From NCBI GenBank assembly GCA_046590575.1, contig JBKJUS010000107.1:1-64000 (forward strand): a DNA stretch of 64,000 nt, written 5' to 3'. The notes beneath the pieces are model-generated. The model was not told the origin of the DNA and did not search any database. It saw nothing but the letters and a program-made list of their open reading frames with translations. Source of the stretch: DATLNF01 sp046590575. Its GTDB lineage: Bacteria > Actinomycetota > Actinomycetes > BP-191. The position numbers and the translations under genes were made by a program. Shown here in pieces: positions 1-8,515 of the stretch. Within the stretch, counting starts at the first letter, position 1. Each line of letters starts with the position of its first letter.

Positions 1-2265
1 GTGATCGCCGCAGCGGTGCTCGCCGCGTCGGCGGGACCCGCATCGGCCACACCCGTCTGCACTGACGGCTACAAGGGCGGGCAGCCGCTCAGCACGTGCG
101 GCGGCCGGGTCTTCCCGGAGGCAGATCGCTCGGCGGAATATGTCCAGTACCTCCCCGACCCCGTGACCGGATTCCGGGAGGCGCAGCACGGCCTCGAGTT
201 CCTCGCCCAGAAGTACCCGCGTTGGATCTCGGTGACGACGCTGCGGCAGCGCTACGGCGACAAGGCAGTGAGCGTCGGGCCGGATGACCTGCGGGCCGAT
301 GAGGCCGGCGACGCCGGCGACGGCTACGACATCCTGGTGATCAAGGTTACCGACCATCAGGTGCCCGACGCGGGCAAGCAGACCCTGCTCTTCTCGCTGT
401 CCGTCCACGGCGACGAGAAGGGTGGGCTCGAAGGCGGCCTGCGCACTGTCGAGGACCTGGGCATGGCCGCCGACGGGGGCGGGACGATCGTCGACGGCAT
501 CGCCGGCTATCCGTCATCGACCGGCCTGGAGCCGGTATTCCACGAGTACGAGGTTGCTGACGTCCTGAAGAAGGAAGCCGTCTACTTCGTCGCCTTCAAC
601 ATTGACGGCTGGGTCGCGGGCGACCACTTCGCGCCGACCCCGGGGATCTACACCCGGCAGAACGGCAAGGGCACCGACCTCAACCGACAGATGCCGACGG
701 TGGGCTGGATCAACCCGTCGCGCAATCCGCTGGAAGAGCAAGAGATGTCCTTCGGCCACAAGCTCATGCAGGACGTCGCCCGAGCCGGCGTAGGTGGGCA
801 GATGGCCTACGGCGCGGATGTTCATGGCGAGGGACAGTCGCGGGCCTTCGCCGACATCATGTACCCGGCCGGGCAGTTCGACTCGATCAAGCACCGGCAG
901 CTCATGGCTATAGCCGAGCGCACCAAGTCAGTCATTGACGCGACACTGTTCGACGGCCTCGCCAACGCGATCGAGGAGGCCACTGGCGGCGACACTGGTG
1001 AGGGTCTCGAAGATCTCGGCCTGCCGGCGAACCTGATCCCGACCAAGCCGGCACGCTGGGGCACGGTGTGGGACACCCTCGGCTACACCGACACCGGCTT
1101 CATCGGCGACTACATGGCTAGCGAGTTCGGCGTCACCGGGATGGACTACGAGATCGCCCTGAACCACTCAGACGTACGCGCCTATGGCCGACCCTGGACG
1201 GTGTTGATCCAGGAAAACTACATCAATGCGACGAGGGCGATCGTCAAAACGGCGATGGCCTATGCGCTCTACCAGGAGAAGGAGTTCGCGAAGTTCACGG
1301 TCGACCCAGGCGGCCGCGTCGGCTACCTCTACAACCCCGCGGTCGTGACCGACTCGGATGCCAACGGCCCCGGCACGAAGCCGCAAGGGGCGAACGGCAA
1401 GCCGGTGGTGCAGAAGCCGTATCGCGCGACCAACATGGGCTTCTTCGACGACGAAGCGGCGTACGTCGTGGGTGGTTTCCAGAAGGTGCACCCCGCCGAC
1501 ATCGCGCGTGACGCCAGCCACCTCAACCAGGTCGACTCGCTCGTGCTCGCTGACATCCTCACACCCACCGACGCTCTTGGTCGCACCTATGACCGGACCG
1601 CGTACTTCGCCAACCTCAAGTCCTGGGTCGAGCGCGGTGGCAACCTGGTCCTGACCGACCGCGCGCTGCACGGTCTCTCTGCGCTTGGCATCGTCGCCGA
1701 GGACGCCGTCACCGATATCCGGGTCTACCAGCCGTATGCCAACTTCGTCGACTACGAGAACGGCATGCTGCGTGGCCTTCGCACGAATGCCCGGCAACTC
1801 GCGGAGGCGACCGTCGTCGGCTACGGCATCGGCAACGACAAGTCGCCGATGACCGTGGTGCAGACCGCTGCATGGGAGAGCGCAGGGGGAGCGGTCGTGG
1901 GGACAACAGGACCTGGCTCCGGTGGTTCAGACGATGGCACCCGGACGAGCATCGGTGAGCTCGGACTCGGAAAGGGCTTCGTCCGTATCCTCGGAGGTGG
2001 GCTCGCGATGCCGATCGAGGACAACGACCACCGCTACGGGCTCAAGAACTACGGGTTGACCTACTCCGGCCTGTTCGTCCTGGAGAACGCGATCCGGCAC
2101 GACTCACCGCTGCTGGGCCAAGGTGGTGCGCCCGCACCGGCCCCCGCGCCGACACCTCGTCCGGGACCTCTGCCGGCGACAGGAGGCATCGAGCTGATCC
2201 TGCTGCCGTTGCTTGCCCTGGGCGGCGGGCTGGCGATCCGTCGGCGTCTTCGCCAGGTGTACTGA
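1..2265 (+). CDS. M14-family zinc carboxypeptidase, LPxTG-like wall anchor (5' end probably truncated)
   Basis: Secreted metallocarboxypeptidase-like protein of at least 754 aa. Zinc-site HxxE is at H136/E139 (VHGDEKGG), the substrate-binding DLNRQ at 226-230, and the third zinc ligand is probably H275 (DVHGEG), all in M14 order. A hydrophobic stretch ending ASA-TP (residues 1-17) is the h-region and cleavage site of a signal peptide. Its basic n-region is missing, so the true start probably lies before base 1. The C-terminus has a Pro/Ala linker, LPATG (724-728), a membrane segment and RRRLRQ, the layout of a sortase substrate. It probably trims peptides or wall peptides at the cell surface. 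It is followed by a hairpin shared with the convergent haloperoxidase gene. Family is secure; substrate is unknown. Confidence 0.85.
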   Translation: MIAAAVLAASAGPASATPVCTDGYKGGQPLSTCGGRVFPEADRSAEYVQYLPDPVTGFREAQHGLEFLAQKYPRWISVTTLRQRYGDKAVSVGPDDLRADEAGDAGDGYDILVIKVTDHQVPDAGKQTLLFSLSVHGDEKGGLEGGLRTVEDLGMAADGGGTIVDGIAGYPSSTGLEPVFHEYEVADVLKKEAVYFVAFNIDGWVAGDHFAPTPGIYTRQNGKGTDLNRQMPTVGWINPSRNPLEEQEMSFGHKLMQDVARAGVGGQMAYGADVHGEGQSRAFADIMYPAGQFDSIKHRQLMAIAERTKSVIDATLFDGLANAIEEATGGDTGEGLEDLGLPANLIPTKPARWGTVWDTLGYTDTGFIGDYMASEFGVTGMDYEIALNHSDVRAYGRPWTVLIQENYINATRAIVKTAMAYALYQEKEFAKFTVDPGGRVGYLYNPAVVTDSDANGPGTKPQGANGKPVVQKPYRATNMGFFDDEAAYVVGGFQKVHPADIARDASHLNQVDSLVLADILTPTDALGRTYDRTAYFANLKSWVERGGNLVLTDRALHGLSALGIVAEDAVTDIRVYQPYANFVDYENGMLRGLRTNARQLAEATVVGYGIGNDKSPMTVVQTAAWESAGGAVVGTTGPGSGGSDDGTRTSIGELGLGKGFVRILGGGLAMPIEDNDHRYGLKNYGLTYSGLFVLENAIRHDSPLLGQGGAPAPAPAPTPRPGPLPATGGIELILLPLLALGGGLAIRRRLRQVY

Positions 2266-2368
2266 CCACGGGCACGTTGGGTGAAGCCCGTACCGAAGCC
2301 TCGTCGACGGCATCGAAGAGGCCGTGGCCAAGACCTTCCATGGCAGAGTCGGCGCGCCCCGCGCCGTC

Positions 2369-2418
2369 GTTGTGGGGAGTTTGGAGGTCGCTCTGACGAC
2401 CGCGAGGCTCCCCACAAC
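2369..2418. terminator. Hairpin between convergent genes (family copy 1)
   Basis: Perfect 11-bp arms GTTGTGGGGAG / CTCCCCACAAC (2369-2379, 2408-2418), with an inner GGTCG/CGACC stem (2386-2390, 2397-2401). It sits between the convergent ends of the M14 peptidase and the haloperoxidase-like gene. A near-identical element lies at 6088-6139, also between convergent genes. A bidirectional terminator is the simplest reading. There is no U-tract. Confidence 0.6.
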
Positions 2419-2461
2419 GGGTTGTGAAGCGAGAAGAACGCCTCCGACTTCCGCTAGGTCG

Positions 2462-4009
2462 TCACGGCGCGACCGGGCGGCCGGCTAACAGACGCTGGGT
2501 GGCCTCCCACGCGGCCTTGCCGCAGGCCTTGCCGTCGTCGAGTCCTTCGATGTTTGCCTGGTCGAAGTGGATGCCGCCGAACACCCGGGATGCCCCGGCC
2601 TCTGCGGCCGCTGCGGTGAAGGTCGACCACTGCAGGGTGACTGGCGCTGCGGGTGCCAGCCCGGGCTCGACCCGGGAGGTGCCCTTCGCGACGGTTACCC
2701 GCAGGCCGAAGTCGTCGCTGCCGGTGGCCAGTCGCAGAACCTCCGCGCCAGCCGCGCTGAAGGTGCTGTGCCCCGACGAGTACTCCGCGAAGGGCGGCGT
2801 CGGAAAGCTGCTCGCTTGGTAGGGCAGCCACTGGCTCCCGTCGATCTGCGTGGTGCCTCGCCCGGGCCCACCCCATGCGGTGATCTGCTGTCCGCGAAGC
2901 AGATGGCGGACTGCGGTGATGGGTCGCACCGAGTCGAAAGCGACCTTGTTGTCCCAGGCAACGATGCCGGCGTCCAAGACCGCGTTGTTCAGAGCGAAGA
3001 ACAAGGCGGTGTCCGCGTCGAGGCCACGCTCGCCGGCGCCGTGGCCGTCGCGCTTCGCAACCCACCGGGCGAAGAGGCTCCAGTGCCCCGGCGGCAGCTC
3101 CGAGTGCGGCCCGTCGGCCCAGTACTCCGCGATGACCTTGGTGCGGTCGGTGAGCTCGGCGCTCGCCTTGACGACCTTGCGCACCTGCTCCGCGAAGTCG
3201 GAGGTGCCGACCTTGACGGGGCCGGTGGGGGACCTCAGGGCGAGGGGGTCGTTAAGGGCGAATGGTGTGACTCGACCCCAGTGCGGCGCGATGAACATCG
3301 GGGTGATCGTCACCCCGTCGCCGCGGACGAACGTCAGCGGCTGCCAGCGGTTGGGGTCACGGATGCTCGCGGGGTCGAGTGGCTTGCTGACATCCATCGG
3401 TGCGTTCACCGGCCGGTAGCCGGTGTAATCGGCGTACGGCACGCCGGGCTTGCCTCCGGGGGTGTCGCCGAGCTGGTTGGATCCGTCACGGTGCCGAAAG
3501 TCGAGCACCGCCTGGCACGCGGCATTGCCGACGCCGGCCGGGGTCGCCGGGTCGGTCGACGTGTCGGCCACGTCGTAGCCGAGACGTCCCATCAGCGGAT
3601 TGAAGAAGGTGCCACGTAGCTCCGGGAAGATGTCGACGGCGGCCCGGTATGCGGCGAAGCTCACCGCCTCCTCCTTGTTGGCCAGGGTGCGCTCGCTCGC
3701 TGGTCGCCGGAGTTGCCCACCGAGCCGAGTGCCCACCGCCGTGTCGTCGTACGCCGCCCACGCGTCGAAGATGCAGGTGTGCACGATGGCCAGCGCCCTG
3801 GCGACGATCGGCGGGCCGAGCTTGGAGCCGCGTACGGCCGCCAGCGTCGCTTCGTTCCAGCGCACGACGATGCTCTCGCCTACGGCCGACCGAGTCCGGT
3901 CCGGCGACCCCTCCGTCACCGTCGTCAGCGCAGCAGCGAGGGCTATCACCGTGCCGACAAGAGCGAGAAGCGTCGGCGTAGTCGGCCGGGTTTCGGGCTG
4001 GGCGGTCAA
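2462..4009 (-). CDS. Vanadium-dependent haloperoxidase-like PAP2-superfamily protein
   Basis: About 515 aa. The three vanadate/phosphate-binding motifs of the PAP2/vanadium haloperoxidase superfamily are present: K355-VAFDSV-R-P363, SSGH (412-414 region, acid-base H414) and SRVFGGIH (R474 to H481). An N-terminal hydrophobic segment (TLLALVGTVIALAAALTTV) suggests export or a membrane anchor. The TTG start at 4009 is chosen because GGGGAA lies 6 nt upstream and because longer versions would run into ftsH. GTG at 4039 is an alternative. The family includes vanadium halogenating enzymes and acid phosphatases, and sequence alone does not separate them. It is divergent from ftsH and convergent with the M14 gene. 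Confidence 0.8.
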   Translation of the reverse strand: MTAQPETRPTTPTLLALVGTVIALAAALTTVTEGSPDRTRSAVGESIVVRWNEATLAAVRGSKLGPPIVARALAIVHTCIFDAWAAYDDTAVGTRLGGQLRRPASERTLANKEEAVSFAAYRAAVDIFPELRGTFFNPLMGRLGYDVADTSTDPATPAGVGNAACQAVLDFRHRDGSNQLGDTPGGKPGVPYADYTGYRPVNAPMDVSKPLDPASIRDPNRWQPLTFVRGDGVTITPMFIAPHWGRVTPFALNDPLALRSPTGPVKVGTSDFAEQVRKVVKASAELTDRTKVIAEYWADGPHSELPPGHWSLFARWVAKRDGHGAGERGLDADTALFFALNNAVLDAGIVAWDNKVAFDSVRPITAVRHLLRGQQITAWGGPGRGTTQIDGSQWLPYQASSFPTPPFAEYSSGHSTFSAAGAEVLRLATGSDDFGLRVTVAKGTSRVEPGLAPAAPVTLQWSTFTAAAAEAGASRVFGGIHFDQANIEGLDDGKACGKAAWEATQRLLAGRPVAP

Positions 4010-4031
4010 CGAACGTTCCCCTAGTTGCGAC

Positions 4032-4048
4032 GAGTGCACTCTGCACTC
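4032..4048. promoter_or_regulatory. Inverted repeat in the haloperoxidase/ftsH divergent region
   Basis: GAGTGCA-CTC-TGCACTC, a perfect 7-bp inverted repeat spaced by 3 bp. It lies between the divergent starts at 4009 (-) and 4098 (+) and has the size and position of an operator. No regulator is assigned. Confidence 0.35.
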
Positions 4049-4097
4049 AGTATCCCGTGCTGCGTGAACTCCTGCGCACGTGGGATACCGTGGGGCC

Positions 4098-6056
4098 ATG
4101 GGGCAACAAGACGTCAGACCAGACGACGAGGTGCCGGGCCGAGCGGTCAGGGCGCTGCGTGGTGTCCGCAAGCCGGCGGTGGCGACCGGTGTGGCGTTCG
4201 TGCTCCTGCTGATCATCTATGGGTTCGTGCTCAACGCGCTGCGGCCGCATACTCCGGGTCGCGCGATGACGCTGGACGAGTTCCTCCGCCGGGTCAACGA
4301 ACGCAAGACGACCGATATCACCTATCTGGGTTATGACAACCGCTTCATTGGCACGGACGACCTCGGCCGTTGGTACGTCAACGCCCCGAACAACGACTTC
4401 CTCACGGCCAACATCGTGACCGGCTTCACGGAAGGTGGGAGCCGGGCGGTCGTTCGGGTCGACAAGCAGACCCCGAAGACCCTCCTGGGTACCGCCACGA
4501 CGACGGTGCTTCCGGTGGCTCTGCTGATCGCTGGCTTCGCCTTCATCTACACCCTGATCAACGGCAGCAAAGCGGGTGGTAGCGACTACGCGATGCTGGG
4601 CAAGTCGAAGGCTCGGCGCTACCGCCCGGAGCCGGCCGACCGGGTGACTTTTGGCGACGTAGCGGGCCTCGACGAGGCCATCGAGGAGCTGCGCGAGGTC
4701 AAAGAGTTCCTCATCTCCCCGGAGAGCTACGAGAAGCTCGGCGCAAAGCCGCCGCGCGGCATCTTGCTCAGCGGTCCGCCAGGCTGCGGCAAGACACTGC
4801 TGGCCAAGGCCGTGGCCGGTGAGGCGGGTGTGCCGTTCTTCTCGGTCTCGGCCTCGGAGTTCTCCGAGATGTTGGTCGGTGTCGGGCCGTCCCGCGTCCG
4901 TGACCTCTTCAAGCAAGCGCGCACCTCCGGTGCGTCGATCGTCTTCATCGACGAGCTCGATGCCGTGGGGCGTGCGCGTTCGCCCGGCGGCGAGGGGCTC
5001 AACGCCGAGGCGGAGACGACGCTCAACGAGCTCCTCGTTCAGCTCGACGGCTTCGACGCCGCCAGCCGGGTCGTGCTGATGGCCGCCACCAACCGGCCCG
5101 ATGTGCTCGACTCGGCGCTGGTCCGCCGCGGCCGCTTCGACCGCCAGATCGTCATCGACGCGCCGGACTTCGCCGGGCGGCTGGCCATTGCCAAAGTGCA
5201 CGCCAAGGGTAAACCGATGTCTCCCGAGGTCGATCTGGAGAAGTTCGCCCGGCGTACCGTCGGGCTCACCGGCGCGGACATCGCCGGGGTGTTGAACGAG
5301 GCGGCCACCCTGGCCGCCCGTCGTCGACTTGCCCGCATTGGTCCGCGCGAGATCGGCGATGCGATCGAGCGGGTGCAGGCCGGCCCGGAGCGCAGCAGCC
5401 GGATCCTCGCTCCGCACGACCGTGAGCGCGTCGCCTACCACGAGGCCGGCCACACCATCGTCGGCTGGGTGCTCAGCACTACTGCCTCGGTGGAGAAGGT
5501 CTCCATCGTCGCCCGCGGTCACAGCCTCGGCAGCACCTGGAATCTCCCGCTCGACGACCGCGCAGTGCGCACCCGCTCCCAAATGCTCGAGGAGATCGCC
5601 TCAGCGTTGGCCGGGCGGGCTGCGGAAAACGTCGTCTTCGGCGATCCTTCGGGCTCCGGGCAGATCGACCTGAGCCGGGCGACCTACCTGGCCCGGCAGA
5701 TGGTCTACGAGTTGGGCATGAGCGACACCCTCGGTCCGTTGGCGCTGGGTTCTGCCGCCGCGGCCGGGCACCTGCGGGACTACTCGGAGGAGATCACCCA
5801 GGAGGCCGGCCGGGAGGTGCGGCGGATCCTGGCTGAGGGCGAGGCGCAGGCTCAGCAGGTGCTCACCGACCACCGGCCACAGCTCGACAAGCTGGCCGAG
5901 CTGCTGGTCGCCCGCGAAACCCTCGAGCGCAACGACCTCGAAGCGATCCTGGAGGATCTGCCCACGGGTGGTCAGCCCCGTGCGGTGGCCCGACGTCGCG
6001 CCGCGCCGCGGACTACCGCCCGGCGTACGGGAACCCGGTCCACCACCCGCGCCTGA
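4098..6056 (+). CDS. ftsH: FtsH-like membrane AAA+ zinc metalloprotease
   Basis: 652 aa. Two N-terminal membrane segments (about 30-48 and 140-157) flank an extracytoplasmic domain, followed by an AAA+ module with Walker A GPPGCGKT (226-233), Walker B IVFIDELDA and the second region of homology TNRPDVLDSALVRRGRFDR. The M41 protease site is HEAGH at 448-452, with a candidate third zinc ligand Asp in GQIDLSRATYLARQM. The pore loop reads SEFSEMLVGVG, so the Phe of the usual FVG motif is Leu. The Arg-finger segment has RRGRFDR where PGRFDR is usual. The ATG at 4098 is chosen; GTG at 4080 is in frame but has no visible ribosome site. It is not in the usual folE/hpt context, so it may be a second FtsH. 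The C-terminus is a basic RT-rich tail. Confidence 0.88.
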   Translation: MGQQDVRPDDEVPGRAVRALRGVRKPAVATGVAFVLLLIIYGFVLNALRPHTPGRAMTLDEFLRRVNERKTTDITYLGYDNRFIGTDDLGRWYVNAPNNDFLTANIVTGFTEGGSRAVVRVDKQTPKTLLGTATTTVLPVALLIAGFAFIYTLINGSKAGGSDYAMLGKSKARRYRPEPADRVTFGDVAGLDEAIEELREVKEFLISPESYEKLGAKPPRGILLSGPPGCGKTLLAKAVAGEAGVPFFSVSASEFSEMLVGVGPSRVRDLFKQARTSGASIVFIDELDAVGRARSPGGEGLNAEAETTLNELLVQLDGFDAASRVVLMAATNRPDVLDSALVRRGRFDRQIVIDAPDFAGRLAIAKVHAKGKPMSPEVDLEKFARRTVGLTGADIAGVLNEAATLAARRRLARIGPREIGDAIERVQAGPERSSRILAPHDRERVAYHEAGHTIVGWVLSTTASVEKVSIVARGHSLGSTWNLPLDDRAVRTRSQMLEEIASALAGRAAENVVFGDPSGSGQIDLSRATYLARQMVYELGMSDTLGPLALGSAAAAGHLRDYSEEITQEAGREVRRILAEGEAQAQQVLTDHRPQLDKLAELLVARETLERNDLEAILEDLPTGGQPRAVARRRAAPRTTARRTGTRSTTRA

Positions 6057-6087
6057 CCGGCGCAGGGTCGCATCGCCCCGCACGCAC

Positions 6088-6139
6088 CATTGTGGGGAGT
6101 TTGGCGGTCGTGATAGCGACCGCGGGACTCCCCACAATG
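6088..6139. terminator. Hairpin between convergent genes (family copy 2)
   Basis: Perfect 13-bp arms CATTGTGGGGAGT / ACTCCCCACAATG (6088-6100, 6127-6139), enclosing TTGGCGGTCG and GCGACCGCG. It closely matches the element at 2369-2418 and, like it, lies between two convergent gene ends (ftsH and a BNR/CWB2 gene). Probable bidirectional terminator. Confidence 0.62.
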
Positions 6140-6163
6140 TCCTCCGACGGCTGGGTACGGCGC

Positions 6164-8479
6164 CTAGGGGGCGGGCGGGGTGACGATGAGGCGGTCGACC
6201 AAGGGTCGTAGGCGTAGTGCGGTGAGGTCGTTTTCGGCGAGGGTGGCGTCGGCGTGGGGGGTGAGGAGGAGTAGGCCGCCTCGGCGGGCGATCATGGCGG
6301 CGAGGAGGGCGCCGTTGGTGGGGCGGGTGGAGTCGGCGAGGTAGGCGATGTTCAGGGGGAGGCCGCGGGCTTGGGATTCGGCGGCGACGGCCATGGAGGT
6401 GGCGCGGGTGTCGCGGCCGCCGAGTCGTTTGGCTTTGGGCAGGGTGGCGAGTACGGCGTTGCTGATGGCGGTGGGGCCACCTATGACCAGGGTGGTGTCG
6501 ATGGCGAGTTCGTTGAGGGCTGTGGTGGTCGCTGCGGGGACGGCGTCGCGACCGGTGAGCAGGATCGGTAGCCGTAGGGCCGCGGCCATGGCGCCGGCGG
6601 CGGCGGCGTCGGGGCTGGCCGGGTTGATCACAACGGCGGCGGCGAACGCCGGCGTCTTCGCGGTCTTCTGGTCGTCGGTGCGGGTGTCGAGGGAGTGCGC
6701 GGCGAGGCGGGCGGTGTCGGCCGGGTTGGTGCCGGCGTAGCGGGTCACGGTGTTCTCCGCGACGCCGGCTTTGACCAGATCGCGGACGACGCCGGCGGAC
6801 AGCGACCGGGTGTCGCCGACCAGCAGCGCGCCCGTCGGGCCGAGCCGGCGGATCTCCTTCTGCACCACGGCGGACAGGCCGTTGCCCTTGGACACGAGGA
6901 CCGGCCCAAGAGAGCTGCGGGCGAGGACGCTGCCGACGAGCAGTCCGGCGACGTCGGTGGCGTTGACGATGACGACCTTGGTGGCGAGAGCGGTGCCGAT
7001 CGGCTCGCCGCCACCGGGGTGAGCCAGCCGCGACAGCGCGGCGGAGCGGGACGCCGCATCGCCCTGGGAGAGGGTCTGCCGGGGCAGCGGGCCGCGCCCG
7101 CCGACGGTGATCGTGCTGAGGTAGATGTCCTCGTTGTTGTTCTCCAGGTCACCTTCACGTGAGTCGCCCCACGCGGCGATCGAGGTGCCGTCGCCGAGGG
7201 AAACTAGCGCCGGCCAGTAGAACCCGCCGGTCACGCCGCGGGACAGGCCGACGTCGACGTTGCGGGTGCGGTCGGTGACCCGGCGGTTGGTCGCGAAGGT
7301 CGCCCCGCCGTCGGTGGACCGCGCGTAGTAGTAGTCCTCCAGGTTCTGGCCCTGGTAGCGGTGCCGACGGTCATGCCAGAGCAGCTCCAGCACGCCCTGC
7401 TGGGAGATCGAGAGCCACGGCAGCCGCTGCATGGCGCCGTTGCCCACCGCATCGTCGTTGACCCGTACCGGCGCCGACCAGGCGGTCGCCCCCGCCGGTC
7501 GGCGGAGCAACGCGATATCACTGTCCGCCGCGAACTGCGTCGTGCCGGTGGCTAGGTAGAGCCCACCTTGGCGGTCGGCGACCAGCTGAAGGACGACTGG
7601 GTTGGCGACCGTGCCGATCTCCTCGAAAGCCCAGGTGGCGCCAGCGTCCTTCGACACTGCGAGGAACAGGTTGCGGGGGAAGCTGGCCGCCACGCCGCGG
7701 CGGATCGCGACATAGACCGTCCCGTCCGGACCCAGCGCGGGCTGGGACGACGCGGAGGTGACGCCCTCGATCGGCGAGGCGATGCTGCGGGTCGAGCGCC
7801 ACGTGCGGCCGCCGTCAGCCGACGCGCCGAACGCCGTGCGGTTGCAGGCACCACCGCCTTGGACCGCCACCGCGTCGCAGCCCGTTGCGATGACGTAGAC
7901 CTTGTCGCCGCCTGCTTGAGGGAAGACACCGAGCCGCGGCCGGATTTGAACGACCGGTCGATCGCCGGGAGTGCCGGGGATGGCCACCACCGCCGGCTCG
8001 AACGTCCGGCCGCCGTCGGTGGACCGGGCGACGAGCACGGACTCGCTCTCGCCCGTCTGGGCCGAGGTGAACGACGTGTAGACGTTCTGACCGGACCCCC
8101 ACACCACGCTGCCGTTGGAGTGGGCGTAACCGCCCATGTCGAACTGCTTGCACCCCCGGCCCGGGAAGCCTTCGGGTGGGGTCAGGTGACCGCCAGACCA
8201 GGTGCGCCCACCGTCGAGGGTGACGTGGAAGTCGCAGTAGCCGCTGAGGAAGTCCTCGTCGATCTCCACGATGTGCTTCGGGTTGGCCGGGTTGACGGCC
8301 AGCCCCGGGATCTCCCGTGCTCGTGCGACAGCCCGGCCGTCGACGGGCAGCCGCTTGTTGACCCCGACCTGAACCGGCGAACCCGCCGGCGCTGCGCCGA
8401 CCACAGACGCGGCGAGCCACAGGGTTGCACTGATCGCGATCAGGGACGTTCGCACTGTGGTGAAGCGGGGCGCAGTCAT
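6164..8479 (-). CDS. Secreted BNR/Asp-box protein with cell-wall-binding-2 repeats (paralogue 1)
   Basis: 771 aa. A signal peptide (about 1-30, TVRTSLIAISATLWLAASVV) precedes a sialidase-like beta-propeller with Asp boxes TLDGGRTW, STDGGRTF, SADGGRTW, SKDAGATW and STDGGATF. The C-terminal ~270 aa hold about three repeats of the cell-wall-binding-2 type (KVVIVNATDVAGLLVGSVLA..., LLVGDTRSLS, LVIGGPTAIS), known to hold proteins on anionic wall polymers. It is one of three paralogues with this architecture here (others at 8516 and 12323). Catalytic sialidase activity cannot be inferred because Asp boxes are structural. The gene is downstream of, and co-oriented with, the other BNR genes. Confidence 0.8.
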   Translation of the reverse strand: MTAPRFTTVRTSLIAISATLWLAASVVGAAPAGSPVQVGVNKRLPVDGRAVARAREIPGLAVNPANPKHIVEIDEDFLSGYCDFHVTLDGGRTWSGGHLTPPEGFPGRGCKQFDMGGYAHSNGSVVWGSGQNVYTSFTSAQTGESESVLVARSTDGGRTFEPAVVAIPGTPGDRPVVQIRPRLGVFPQAGGDKVYVIATGCDAVAVQGGGACNRTAFGASADGGRTWRSTRSIASPIEGVTSASSQPALGPDGTVYVAIRRGVAASFPRNLFLAVSKDAGATWAFEEIGTVANPVVLQLVADRQGGLYLATGTTQFAADSDIALLRRPAGATAWSAPVRVNDDAVGNGAMQRLPWLSISQQGVLELLWHDRRHRYQGQNLEDYYYARSTDGGATFATNRRVTDRTRNVDVGLSRGVTGGFYWPALVSLGDGTSIAAWGDSREGDLENNNEDIYLSTITVGGRGPLPRQTLSQGDAASRSAALSRLAHPGGGEPIGTALATKVVIVNATDVAGLLVGSVLARSSLGPVLVSKGNGLSAVVQKEIRRLGPTGALLVGDTRSLSAGVVRDLVKAGVAENTVTRYAGTNPADTARLAAHSLDTRTDDQKTAKTPAFAAAVVINPASPDAAAAGAMAAALRLPILLTGRDAVPAATTTALNELAIDTTLVIGGPTAISNAVLATLPKAKRLGGRDTRATSMAVAAESQARGLPLNIAYLADSTRPTNGALLAAMIARRGGLLLLTPHADATLAENDLTALRLRPLVDRLIVTPPAP

Positions 8480-8499
8480 GGAAGTCCATTTCGACTTCC
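8480..8499 (-). promoter_or_regulatory. Hairpin covering the ribosome-binding region of the 6164-8479 gene
   Basis: GGAAGTC-CATTTC-GACTTCC, a perfect 7-bp inverted repeat ending one base before the start codon. In mRNA it could sequester the translation start. Functional role is inference only. Confidence 0.25.
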
Positions 8500-8515
8500 G
8501 GCGGGCATGCTCCTG

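Noticed and set aside
4047..5582. 511-codon open frame antisense to the FtsH-like gene
   Set aside because: Typical high-GC antisense frame: composition lacks family motifs while the opposite strand carries Walker and HEAGH motifs.
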